Part shown: positions 42,903 to 53,292 of the stretch, piece by piece
Layout: the number at the start of each line of letters is the position of its first letter
How positions within the stretch are numbered: position 1 is the first letter of the stretch
Notes under the pieces: generated by a model
The model's input: only the letters and a program-made list of their open reading frames with translations
The model's database searches: none
Told to the model about the DNA's origin: nothing
Program-made: the position numbers and the translations under genes
Source of the DNA: Pinus tabuliformis
Taxonomy: Eukaryota > Streptophyta > Pinopsida > Pinales > Pinaceae
Direction: 5' to 3'
DNA: 64,000 nucleotides
Assembly: GCA_031772625.1 (NCBI GenBank)
Contig: CM062818.1
Span: 1,281,280,277 to 1,281,344,276 of the forward strand

Positions 42903-45855
42903 GATGACAACAACTAAGGATGGTTTTGGAATAGAAGAGGTAACCATCGATGAGGCCGCGCAAACCCAAACTGTGGAGGATGTTCTAGAAGGTGCCAAGG
43001 TTGTGGCAAAGATCCCCAAATCACCGCATACAGCACAAACCAAGAAGGATAAGTAAGCAATGGCTCCCGTATGCGTGTCCCCGAGGAACTTGCTGCACAA
43101 AAAACTATCAATGGAAGAGAAGGAAAAAGTTGTCATGATAGACACATATGATGAAGACGAAGATTTGCAGGCCCTTATCATCACAGAGGAAGAAGACGAA
43201 GAAATGGAGGAGGATATTCAACCTACACACTCTGTGACAAAACTGCCCACATATATCCCCCCACAAAAAGGGAAGGCCAAAGTGCCCAAGGACCTAGATG
43301 AAACCAAGAGTTCACTCCAGACCCTGCTCCACCTAGATGGCCTTGTGTTTGAAGGCCAACACTTGGATCACGTGCCAACCATGAAGTTTGAATATTAGGA
43401 CCCTTCTGATAGCGATAAGTTCCCTCACCTAGAGATCAGGAACCTCATGGAGCAGAGCACCGCTGGGATGGTGACAATGTTAGAGCCATAAAAATGGTTG
43501 CGTGGAGTAGAAAAGGCTGGGCTAAAGAACTTGCTATGGTTGTCGCATTTCCATCGCACCCCAATATCCGATTTCGTCATCAGGGAGTTGCTCTGCCTGG
43601 TGCATGATGGATATCTATGGCTAGAGGATCCTACCCCCATCACGACAGACCTAATTCATCGCATTCCCCAGCTACCATACAAGGGAAAGGACCATGCGAC
43701 CGTATCAGAAGGGAAGGGTAATGATTTGGCCCTCGCAGAGGCCATAAAGACGAAGTACAAGCTAGAGAAGAAGAAGCGGTGCTACGCCATCTCCAGCATC
43801 AAGGACAAATTGGTACGCATAATAACCCAAATCCTAGCAGGAAAAGTTATACAAAAGTGTCGTGCAGATGAGGTACCGACACCGGTAATCGCACTGGCCG
43901 AGCAGTGTGCAGAGGGGGTCCAATTTAACTGGGTTGAATTCCTCTGCATGAAATTCTTGAAGAATTGTCACAAATCCCAGGAGTAAGGTAAAACCTTCCA
44001 CTATTTGTGGTTGTTGCTATCCATAGTTCCTATAGAGGGGGAACTGCCAGAGGACAGTCAATTCCCAACAATTGACAAAGATTTACCTGAGGATGTGAAG
44101 TATGCTTCGCTCTAGGCCATGAAGGATGCGAAAAGGATTCATGATAGAAAGATCTTCTGGGTGTTCATAGATATGAATATCCAAATGTGGATCAACCAGA
44201 AGTCGTGCTTATCACCCACGGTGTACAACAGTCTGCATAGTTTTGCAGAATTTAAAGCAGACATGCACAACATCTTTATTAGAGCGCAAAAGGACCCATT
44301 GAAGCAGTGGATAGAGATAACTTTTATAGCCATTAACGACACCATTTTCACTATCTTGGAGACATGGCCTTCAGAATGGCACACCCCAGATCTTGGAAAA
44401 CTCGAGAGGGCAGCAACACAGAAAGACGCGAAGTAGGAGCAGGCCATAGATTCTGCCACAGCAGCACAGGAAGCCACCATGAAGGCAGGCGAGGGCTGAG
44501 AAACGCCCTCGCAAGAGCGAGAGACAAAGGAAGAAGAAGCAACAGAAGGGAGCGTAGACCCGGGGACCGCGTCCACACAGTTGAAGTACCCACACATGGC
44601 AAAGAGAGTAGGAACAAGGAAGAAGATTAAGGCCTCGAAATTAGCCTTTGACCCAATCACCCTAACCAAGGGTGATCTGCATGACATCGGTGAGACAGTG
44701 CGTGATGTCACCAATGAGGCTCTTCAGGATTTTATGCAGGAGCACCAGAGTATGTTGGGGGCCCTCAGAGCACAATTGCAAGAGTTACAGGTGTGCCCCC
44801 CTTAGGTGGGTACCCTTTCAACCCACCTCGCAGTAGGATCCTTGGCAATAGAGAAGATGCTGCGCGCTTTGATGGAAAACACAATAGTGTTGCCGAAAGG
44901 GGCCCTACTGATATCGAATGAGGCTGATCAATTTTCAGCTAGCATGATGAAAGGCCTTGGTCTTAATTTCGCTGCCCTTCCGTGTGAGACACTATATTAG
45001 TTATAGGATGGGATAATGGCAGAGATGCATGCTAGGGAGAGCCATGTGATCCAAGTCCTTAGCGAACAAAAGATAAACATGGAACAACTCAGCTTGCAGC
45101 GTGATGAATTGGTGTCACAAAATTAGAAGCTGGTCCAAGTGGTAGGTGACGCTTGCTGCAGTGTCCCAGAGCTGGCTATCCCAGTAGATCTACCAGTGGA
45201 GGTGCAGATCCATAGGTTAGCAGTAGGAGTCTACGAGGCCAGGGAACAAACGACAAAGGTTTAGCTAGAGTTGAATCTTCAGATCGTCAAGCTGCAATTA
45301 AAGGTCCAGCCATCCACTCTCCCGAAAGTCAGAGAATAGTGTGCTAGTGCTATCATAGCGGGACTGGAGGAAATAAGAGGTGCATTGTAAGACTATATCG
45401 GCATGTTGGAACAAGCACTTGAGGTCCTCACGACTCTCCAGGACGACCCCAACATCTAGTGCTTGGAAACAGAAGCGCGAGAACTCCAACAACAATACAA
45501 CAATGTCCAAGGAATTGCACAAATAGTAGTCCTCACCCAAAGGCTTGTGAGGATGCAACAATTCAAAGCACTGAAGGAGCAGGTGGACACGGCGCGACAC
45601 AAGGAGGCATTTCTCAAAGCGCACATTCATCCTTGGATCGACGAGGCTTTCACTATCACAGTAAACATTGAAGGAAAGTTGGCGCACATACAGGGGATGC
45701 ACACATTGATGCAGAGAAGCACCCCAGACATAGAGGTCTCAGAACAGTGGATGTAGGAGATCCAGCAAGAAGCAGCTCAATGCGTTGCGGACCTAAGCAC
45801 ATTTCAAGAACAGTTGGAGGGACTCCACACCAAGATCACCGTGCCGACTGAGTGA
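42903..45855 (+). pseudogene. Large unknown 3' ORF of element C (env-position, coiled-coil rich)
   Basis: One frame can be followed almost continuously through many stops. Segments include KEKVVMIDTYDEDEDLQALI with an acidic tail (43125-43230), LHRIPQLPYKGKDHATVSEG-type sequence (43640-43720), a LysArg-rich stretch (43745-43800), VYNSLHSFAEFKADMHNIFI (44224-44283), then long helical Gln/Glu/Leu-rich segments to the LTR (44690-45850). It sits between the copia insert and the 3' LTR, the place where Athila-type elements carry an env-like ORF. I see no signal peptide or membrane span, so I do not call it an envelope. About eleven of fifteen internal stops are TAG, consistent with CAG-to-TAG decay at methylated CHG sites. 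Function unknown. Confidence 0.5.
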
Positions 45856-45876
45856 CTTGAGCGTGAGTCACGAGGT

Positions 45877-45890
45877 TTGTATTGGGGGCC
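45877..45890 (+). promoter_or_regulatory. Polypurine-tract-like sequence of element C
   Basis: TTGTATTGGGGGCC immediately precedes the 3' LTR. Confidence 0.55.
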
Positions 45891-46717
45891 TGTTGGGCAT
45901 GGAATCCCCCCAAGGCATGTTTTGAGGCTCAAAGCCCAAGTTCTGACCCGACATTGTTGTAAAGAGTCGTCGAATTGCGGGTGCGAAGTGCGAAATGTAT
46001 GATAGAGTCACAGGATTGCCTACCCTAGTTTTGTAATGTAATGTCAGCCTACCCATGGTCCGCGGACCATGGGATTGTATAAATAGAGCGAGTCTCTAAG
46101 TGTAAAACATAACTAAGAATGAAGAAGAACGTAGTAGAAGTGAAGAGCAAGAGTTTAAGGGTGTCTTGGGTCGTAGGGTAGGAGAAAGGTTTTGCAGCTG
46201 AGTGCGCAGGGTAGAGTCGACACTATAACCAAGGAAGAGAATAATAAAGAGAAGTTTTATTTAAAATCTGTGTATCTATTCTTGGTTTATTTCATGTTCG
46301 ATATAAATTGCAAATATGTTGTTTATTTACTGCACCCAACTGTATGAATGTTGTATATTGTTAAGTGTAACATAAAGCATGCAAGTAGACTAAGATAATC
46401 AAATAACATTGGTATATCAGTAACGACTTGGGTAATAATAGCATTCAGCCCCTGCGTAGGGCTACACAAAGGTATTATCTCAGGCTACGAGGTACAGGAA
46501 AATGCACATAGCGACGTGCACGCAGGATCGAACTGTAGACCACTTGAAGTCATCAAACATCTCCAAGGTGCAGAAACCTGGTTCTAGCACCCCCCCATAC
46601 TACTTTAGGTGAGACCTTAGTCCGTACTTTGTGTACTATTGCCGAAAGGGCCAATAGTACCAGGATTTGTTTGTCTAAATCACCTTTGGACCTGGGTCAG
46701 GCCCTAACAAGCCAACA
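45891..46717 (+). repeat. 3' LTR of element C
   Basis: About 827 bp, TGTTGGGCATGG to AGCCAACA, aligned with 31932-32807. It lacks part of the TGCAGCTGAGTG section that is repeated in the 5' LTR (around 32230-32290). The dyad (46052-46073) and TATA box (46078-46085) are intact. Confidence 0.85.
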
Positions 46718-47877
46718 CCCTCGTGAGAGATGTTGTCTTGTAGATGTTGGTGGGTGTGTGACGGAACTTTGTTGGCTCTATTAGGAGAATTTTGAGGTAT
46801 AAAATGGGCCTCCTAAGCAAATTAGAAAATAGTAGTGGAAATGGTAAAATAATATTAGATTACATCAAATTTTAGAGGGGAAAAAAGAAAGAACTATTTT
46901 TTCAATTCATATTTTCGGCTTATTTCCCTATGGGTTTACTCAAATTCCTAGCAGCAACACTCATTGTATACAAAATTTGACTCCTCATCCAAGGAGTACC
47001 CATGTTGCATACTTTTGATGGCCCATGCTACACGAAAAATGAGAAATACATGAAAAAACGTGATTGCAATCACGTTTTTTCATGTATTTCTCATTTTTCA
47101 TGTAGCAGGGTCCATCAAAAGTATGCAACATGGGTAGTCCTTGGATGAGGAATTAAATTTTGTATCTAATGAGCACTCCCTCTTGAAATTTGAGTAAAAC
47201 CTTAGGGAGATTAGTTGAAAATACGAGTTGAAAAATTAGTTTTATTATTTTATTATTTTTTAATCTTTTTACTTTTTAACTCCAAAAATGGTGAACCATC
47301 CCCCATGATTGACATCGTCATCTTGAATGTTGTTGGTTCTTATAAATTTTATTTTGGTTGTACATTTTTCTTAGGAGACCCATTTTAGACCTCAAAATTC
47401 CCCTAATGCCTTCACCTAATATTTGGCAATGTCCTTTGTGCTCAAGTAGTTGGTGGCTGCATAAAGGTAAGAATCCATGAGGGATTTCGACTTTGAAAAA
47501 TGGTATATGAGATGATAATATGGTGCTATAAAAGAAACAAGCCTTTGTCCGCTGATATTTTTCAGATTCATAGTCTTTGGATCTATATGAGAAACTATCT
47601 AGTTGACAACGTTTGCACATGTGAAAGATGGATGCTTGTATGCAACCGTATGTAACCCTAATTTCTGGACATTGATATACACTTTCCAATACTCAAGGTA
47701 TGCTTTGAAGCTTCTTGTTGAGAATGCTTCATTCACTTTTTTCCATGTGATATTTGATTCTTTTTCTATGAATAGTTCAATATCTAAGTAAACTAGCAAG
47801 TTCATTGATGTACTCTCAACTCCCTCCCCAGTGCTTCTTTTTGTGGTATCCTTTGAAGGAAATCTCTTTGGTGCCAT
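46718..47877 (-). pseudogene. Unknown retroelement ORF, N-terminal part (copy 1)
   Basis: The frame starts at ATG 47877 (MAPKRFPSKDTTKRSTGEGV) and continues with LLVYLDIELFIEKESNITWK and VNEAFSTRSFKAYLEYWKVY. A second frame shows QLDSFSYRSKDYESEKYQRT and HIPFFKVEIPHGFLPLCSHQ to about 47430. The matching start in copy 2 is at 56179. The foldback element (46780-47407) and element C (from 46717 downwards) interrupt it; the protein resumes at 31931. The family is unknown to me. Confidence 0.5.
46780..47407. mobile_element. Foldback (long-palindrome) element
   Basis: The two halves are inverted copies meeting at 47066/47067. The central 50 bp or so are a perfect palindrome (TACATGAAAAAACGTGATTG and its inverse), and the next 100 bp on each side match with few changes (CCATGTTGCATACTTTTGAT on both arms). 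The outer ends pair ATTAGGAGAATTTTGAGGTA with its near inverse near 47390. Copy 2 of the host sequence (about 55735-55760) lacks it, so it is an insertion. It has no coding capacity. Confidence 0.8.
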
Positions 47878-47899
47878 GATGTTAGTGAGAGATGAAGAG

Positions 47900-49420
47900 A
47901 AGTTCTTAACAACTACAATACCTATAGGAGGAAAATGAACTCATGGCAAACACGAATTAGCTTTAGTAAATTAACTCTCAAAGTAAGAGCACCGTAGTAA
48001 CCATTAGACTGAAAAGGAAAATTTCCCAATTCTTGAGGTGAAGAAGGGAGACTAGCTTCCTAAACTATGTATTATGCAGTCTTAGTAGCCAGCGGTGCAA
48101 CCTGAGGCTAGAGACAGTGCAATGTGCAATTCAGCCTGAGCAGACTGAGATGGAGACTGCACATTATGTAGTCTCAGTGGCTAAGGGACAGGCTTGAGCC
48201 ATGGAACTGCACAATGCGCAGCTGGGCAAGCCAGCTATTATGGATTGTGTAGTCTCAGAGGCGAAGCATCAAGATTGAGCCTTTTACTTCCACAATGCCC
48301 AGCTAGACAAGGCAACCATTGGCCAAAGGAAGGGCAGATATGCCCAGAAAGAGTGTGGAAAACTAGAAGATCTGAGTGATTATGCAAGTCAAAGTGTAGA
48401 TCTAACTAACGATAGATGGATCAGTGTAAATCAAGTGTGAAAGATCAACATGCAAAGGGAAAAATAAACATTCATGTAGAGTCGCCAAAACGATGACCAC
48501 TAATGGGAAAAAACAAGAAAACTGATGTGACGGATGTAAAACGAAAATGCTAGAATGAATCAACACTTGTACAACATAATATAAGGTAGCACACCAACAA
48601 CCATGAAAAGAAAAAAGAAAAATAGCTCTCACAGAAGTGAAATGACAAAAAGTGACAAAAGATGACAAAATAAAAACTCATCCAGAAAAGTGACACAAAC
48701 AACACCGAAGGATCCTTGATCTCCTTTGAAATTCTAGAGCGCCTTGATTGAATTAAAAAATGAGCTCTAGAGGCATCCATTCTATATATTTTTACCAGTT
48801 AGGTTTTATGACATACATGCCTAAAACCAAGGAAAAAGTGACACTTGGCAAAAAGTTCCAAAAATAGTAATTGTGCCACCTTCGGGAAACTAATTAATGA
48901 CTCACTATTTTCTAGGGATTCTTTCTTATTTTCTGGGAAACTAGACATGCACACTACCAAGAAGGATTGTGCAGTCCCCAAGGACTAGGCAACTTCTTGA
49001 CTCAGTGAATTGCACAATTTTGAGCTCAAGGAAGGCTTGCACAGTTTTTGAGCTTAAAGATGGGTTTCCATCCAGTACTACACAATTTATGAGCTCGAGG
49101 AAGGCATGCAATCCTAGATTAAGAAATTCCAATCATCAAGCTTGGCATGCCTTCCAAGATTACACAATTTTCTGAGGCAAGCCCAACAATGCTTCAAGGT
49201 CATGTCAAAAGGTTGCTTGCGACTGCAATATATCAAACTGCCATCAATACATCAAAAGCAAAGCATGAAAAGATAAGTATTTAGCATAGCATGAATACTT
49301 GACGATAGTGAATATAAGCTCTTGTGGGCAAAAGGAAGGCTTCAAAATAAAAGCATGGGAAAATTTTTTAAGGGTGGTTGTAGTAGCTACAACACTTGGC
49401 AACACACTGGTAGAACTCCA
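47900..49420. repeat. Short dispersed repeats (TGCACAAT / AGCTCAAGGAAGGC type) in element interior
   Basis: TGCACAAT-type words occur about every 60-70 bp at 48065-48330 and 48965-49165 (for example ATTGCACAATTTTGAGCTCA, ACACAATTTATGAGCTCGAG). The zone ends at a TTGTAGTAGCTACAAC dyad (49380). It resembles 14930-15910. No gene is visible. It may be an unrelated nested element or repeats of the LTR element interior. Confidence 0.3.
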
Positions 49421-51843
49421 GCTCTTTGTATGGAACTTAGCTCATGTAAAATAGGTCTAACTCTTTACAAAGTATTGTTCAATTCATTGATCACCATATC
49501 TTCTTTACCTAGCTTAAGTTAAATATATATTCCCTACCATTCTCTTCATCTACGACATGCTACAAAGGGAATTCAAACTCAGTTGTTTCGATTAGGGACT
49601 GAGAGTATATAAATACACAAGTGAAGCAGGATTGTCAGAGTCTTCGTTTTCATATTTGGTGTTGCTTCACTGCCAGCAAGCTTGGATAGTACCTCAATGG
49701 AGTCACTTCAGGGACAAAAACATTGCACCACTTCCAACGAGGCTAGACAAAATCCCAACGAAGTTTCTTGATTCACCTCTATGTGCAGGAAGCCTTTATT
49801 TTATTTCACCTTATTATTATTATTATTATTATGTATTTTTGTTTAAAGAACTATGCATAGGAACTTAGTGATTTAATTAGGTGGAAGAGGAATCTTGACT
49901 TCTTGAGAGCAGTAAAGGTTGTCCCTTTAGAGAAGGATATTTTATACCCCTTTGAAATACAATTCACTTGTTAAAGTTTCCTCCCCTCCTAACTCTAGTC
50001 GACTTAGTTGACAAGAAGAAACCGAACGGTTATAAAATGGCTTATTGTAGGTGGTACTAGTTATGGATTAAGCATCATGATTCCACTATGGTTTTCTCTG
50101 AAAATAATGTATTTTCCATCAGGGTATCATTGAATAAAATATGAAATATACACGCAAAGAGAGGGAATAAATATATAACCAAGCATTGACAGTAGCACAA
50201 TTTCCTCCCAAACTTCACCATGCTTGCTTCAGAAACCAAACATGGTCTCATGCAGAAACTATCCTACATCAAAAAGGAAAGGAAAGGGGTTGGATGAATA
50301 GTAAGTCAAAACCGAAACAAACCAAAGAAAACAAATAAACTACTCCTACTCCTAAAATAACCGAGAATAGGTCAAGCTTACGTAAAATGAAACTACCAGT
50401 GTAACTGTCGATGCATAGGCTGACCTATATAGGTGAGGGAATCTGTATCAAAAGAGATATTCAATCATAACAATGAACAAGAAACATTAATCGATACATA
50501 GCATGAAATTCAAAGAGTGAAATCGCACATAGAAAAGTAGAAAAAGAAAGCACATGCAAGACATTCTGCGGATGCATTTTAGTGCTGGTGCACATCACAA
50601 CAAAAAGACATGTGAGAGAAATATTTCAAACATATAAACATGGTAAACATAAAGAAAGAGAAAAACTCATGTTTTGCAATAGATCTTCTCTGGTATGACA
50701 CTAATGATTAAGAGATAGGATCGTGGGAAATAGATGGAGGATGCAAAACTTGAGGTACAGATGGATTTTCAATTCACTTGATCGCATGATGAGGATCCTT
50801 GAGAGATACAAAACTATTATGATCAAAACTAGAACTGTCCTTAAGAATGAAAGAACCTGACATAACCATTAGCTCAGGCTGAAGTGCCTCAAAACCCTAT
50901 GGAAGTTCCATGGCATCCAATGGTAGATCATAAAAAGTCGGCGACTTATAAAGTACAACAAAAAAAAAATCAGAGTTGTGACCAAATGAATCAATGAATA
51001 GATCATGACAACCATGATCAGAAAGTTCATCATCATAAATAGATGCATCCTCATGATTTGATGTATCAAGGAGAGGGGAACATTGAGAACAACAAATCTC
51101 CCCCTCTGTTTCTTGAGAATGATCATATGATTGATTAGAAAGATCAAGAAGAGAAGATTCTTCCTCTCCATGTGTAGATGTAAAATCGACATTCCATGAG
51201 TTCTAGGTGTGATTGAAATTAGCATTGTTAGAGGTTTTGTGATATATACAATAGGTGTGATGGAATCATGGATATGTCAGGATAATGAGGGATAGGTGAA
51301 CAAGGAGAAATATCAACTTGTATCACATATTCTTGTTCATAAATAGAATCCCACATATACTCATCATAAATGATATCGCAAGTTGGTTGGTAAACACTAA
51401 CTCCATCCTGAGTTTTATCCTCATGAACATCATAAATTATTGAAACCGGTGAACACAAAAACTCACAATCAGGAGGACCAAAAGAATCAACGGATGGAGG
51501 GCAAGGAGAAAGATCATCACCAAAAGAAACATATTCACAATCCCAACTTGCGTTTAAATTCTGAATATGTGGGGTTGGAGAAGATGGTGGAAGATAAATG
51601 GATGGGCTCTCAAGTTCTCCAACCTCAACCTACGTAAATGGAGTTGTTTGATGAGGGGAAGACAAAGCGTCACTTGGAACAAAAACTTCCTTTGTCACAC
51701 GTTTAGAAGCTCCATAATCAGTGTATGTTGGGAGACTTTCAAAACACTCATATTCTTTTGGATTCATTGAAATATGAACAAGAAATTCAAAATTCTCTTT
51801 CATTAATTTCTAATCAACATCATCTTCAAAAAATTCAAAAGAG
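49421..51843 (-). other. Non-coding and gag-tail part of the minus-strand element
   Basis: The minus strand from about 51458 to 50870 has frames rich in Asp, Tyr and Ser (SPVSIIYDVHEDKTQDGVSV, SIYEQEYVIQVDIS) that follow gag as the corresponding Pro/Ser-rich frame does at 325-1. They are probably a degenerate gag tail. The remainder (49421-50870) shows only AT-rich sequence without recognisable genes and a (TTA)n run. Confidence 0.4.
49811..49832 (+). repeat. (TTA)n microsatellite
   Basis: Seven uninterrupted TTA units and a partial one. Confidence 0.9.
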
Positions 51844-52269
51844 TTAATGAATAAAATGATCATGAAAATCATTCAGTGATTCATCAGGTGCTTTTTGCAA
51901 ATGCTTGATTTTCTTGAAAACGTATTTGTAATCATACATGTCAAATGCATGGAAGAGGTCTTTGACAAGATTTTCAAAAGAGTGTATGGAAGTGGCTAGA
52001 AATGTGTAACACCATTCCTTGACATGCACTTTTAATGTGAGAATGAACAAACTACAAGCAACATCCTCGCAGTGAATATTGTGTTTAGTGCAAAATTCAA
52101 GAAAGGGATTTGTGTGCTCAAGAATGGTTATTTCACCCTCACCATCAAACTTCAAATTCGACAAGTCATTGATTATTCCTGCGGGCACTTTCGGATTTGG
52201 AGTTCTAGAAAAATATGTCGGGGTTAAGATATGGGAAGTAGCCATTAAAGATACAAAAAGTTCAAACAA
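51844..52269 (-). CDS. Gag-like protein of the minus-strand element
   Basis: A 141-codon open frame starts at ATG 52269 (MFELFVSLMATSHIL). It has LKFDGEGEITILEHTNPFLE, then FILTLKVHVKEWCYTFLATS, HSFENLVKDLFHAFDMYDYK and LQKAPDESLNDFHDHF. This is the capsid organisation of plant gypsy/LARD gag: lead-in, helix with W..tF, L...F, and a final Q...ESL.DF.. motif. It lies just inside the primer-site-like sequence, as gag should. The frame is intact over the capsid region, but the usual Cys-His knuckle and pol do not follow, so it is likely the surviving piece of a non-autonomous element. The initiating codon could also be MATSHIL at 52245. Confidence 0.6.
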   Translation of the reverse strand: MFELFVSLMATSHILTPTYFSRTPNPKVPAGIINDLSNLKFDGEGEITILEHTNPFLEFCTKHNIHCEDVACSLFILTLKVHVKEWCYTFLATSIHSFENLVKDLFHAFDMYDYKYVFKKIKHLQKAPDESLNDFHDHFIH

Positions 52270-52294
52270 AATTCATGTTCTCAACTTGTCATTA

Positions 52295-52312
52295 GGCCCT
52301 CCTTCTAGTGCT
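52295..52312 (-). promoter_or_regulatory. Primer-binding-site-like sequence
   Basis: On the minus strand AGCACTAGAAGGAGGGCC, related to 857-839. The expected TGG is eroded to TAG. Located directly inside LTR B. Confidence 0.45.
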
Positions 52313-52317
52313 AAAAA

Positions 52318-53292
52318 TGTTGATGGTGCTGGACCTGCCAACATTCAGGGGGTCTCCTGGATATGAAGTTCCAATTAGACCTCACACCATTTAGTGTAGG
52401 AGCCTCATCTAGAAAATGATTCGGTTGCCGAAGTAGTGAGTTTTAATGATGTGCCTTGGCTATAATAACGCATAGAGTGATGTTCTCATGAGTCTGTAGA
52501 GGGTGAACAACAATGTATGAAAGGTTCTAACACATAAAGGGAAAATGATTGAGCCCCTTAGAAGCCTATAATAGTACGCAACTTGAAAGGAACCCACAAA
52601 CATAAAGACATCACAAGTTAGCCTTCGAAATAGTTCACACGTTAACCATGATAGAAATAAACAACAGCACACATTCAACAAGATTCATACTAATGTTCAT
52701 AAGCGTTAGTGTAAGTGAAATAATGTATATTTCAAACATAACTAGAATAGTCCTACTATATTCACAACATGTGCATGAAAACATGTCAGCTTTGAGATTT
52801 TATTAAAGTGAAGGTTCCAAGCATACATATAACATTGACGAACCACTAGCCCCAATAGTGGAACATGAAATCTACACTTGATCCTCCAAAGAAATATACT
52901 CCCTCTATGCTATGGAGAATCCAAGGTTCTCAAGAAGCTCCCAAGCTCCTGATCCTAAGCTAAAAGCCTAACCAAAATATTGACTCCCTAGAATCCCTTT
53001 AAATGAGTTATGAGGGTATATTTATAATGAAATGGGTGACTATTCACTTCCTCTTTTGACTCTTAGACTTCCCTCATGACTCTTCAGCTTCTTTAAAAAA
53101 TAACTCTTCAACTTCATTACATGATGAATCTTCACATTCCATAATTGACACTTGGAATTTCACTTCAAATTAATTATGAAATAAGATTACAATACACTCG
53201 TACCCCTATAGGAAAAAATTGTGTAGAGCCAACTAGATAACTTAATAAGACAAAACAATTAAGATCGAATTTGAGGAAACTCCAGCTCAAAA
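52318..53292 (-). repeat. LTR B, shared by two element bodies
   Basis: About 975 bp, aligned with LTR A (28645-29615). On its low side are the primer site and gag of body 1; on its high side are the polypurine tract and unknown ORF of body 2. It therefore serves as 5' LTR of one unit and 3' LTR of the other. Confidence 0.75.

Larger units (their letters stand above)
31932..46717 (+). mobile_element. Element C: LTR element with gag, protease and unknown ORFs, no visible RT
   Basis: LTRs at 31932-32807 and 45891-46717 begin TGTTGG and end CCAACA. The flanks are CCATC (31927-31931) and CCCTC (46718-46722), a 4/5 match. The homologous uninterrupted site is at about 55693-55700 (GACCCTC), which confirms the insertion. 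Plus-strand order: primer-site-like sequence, gag, Cys-His knuckles, protease, a second gag-like region, a coiled-coil region, then (after the copia array) a large ORF rich in coiled-coil features. Excluding the copia insert it is about 9.2 kb. RT, RNase H and integrase are not visible. Confidence 0.7.
28645..53292 (-). mobile_element. RT-less minus-strand LTR element, interrupted by element C and a foldback element
   Basis: LTRs of about 971 and 975 bp lie at 28645-29615 and 52318-53292. On the minus strand the order is LTR (53292 to 52318), primer-site-like sequence, gag (52269 to 51844), non-coding sequence with short repeats, a long unknown ORF (47877 to 46718, then 31931 to about 29650), a purine-rich tract and LTR (29615 to 28645). 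Element C (31932-46717) and a foldback element (46780-47407) interrupt the unknown ORF. I find no reverse transcriptase or integrase. A second body copy continues past the 53292 LTR, so the LTR at 52318-53292 is shared by two bodies. Confidence 0.65.

Noticed and set aside
42903..45855. Calling the element C 3' ORF an envelope gene
   Set aside because: Its position fits, but I see no signal peptide, transmembrane segment or glycoprotein-like features.
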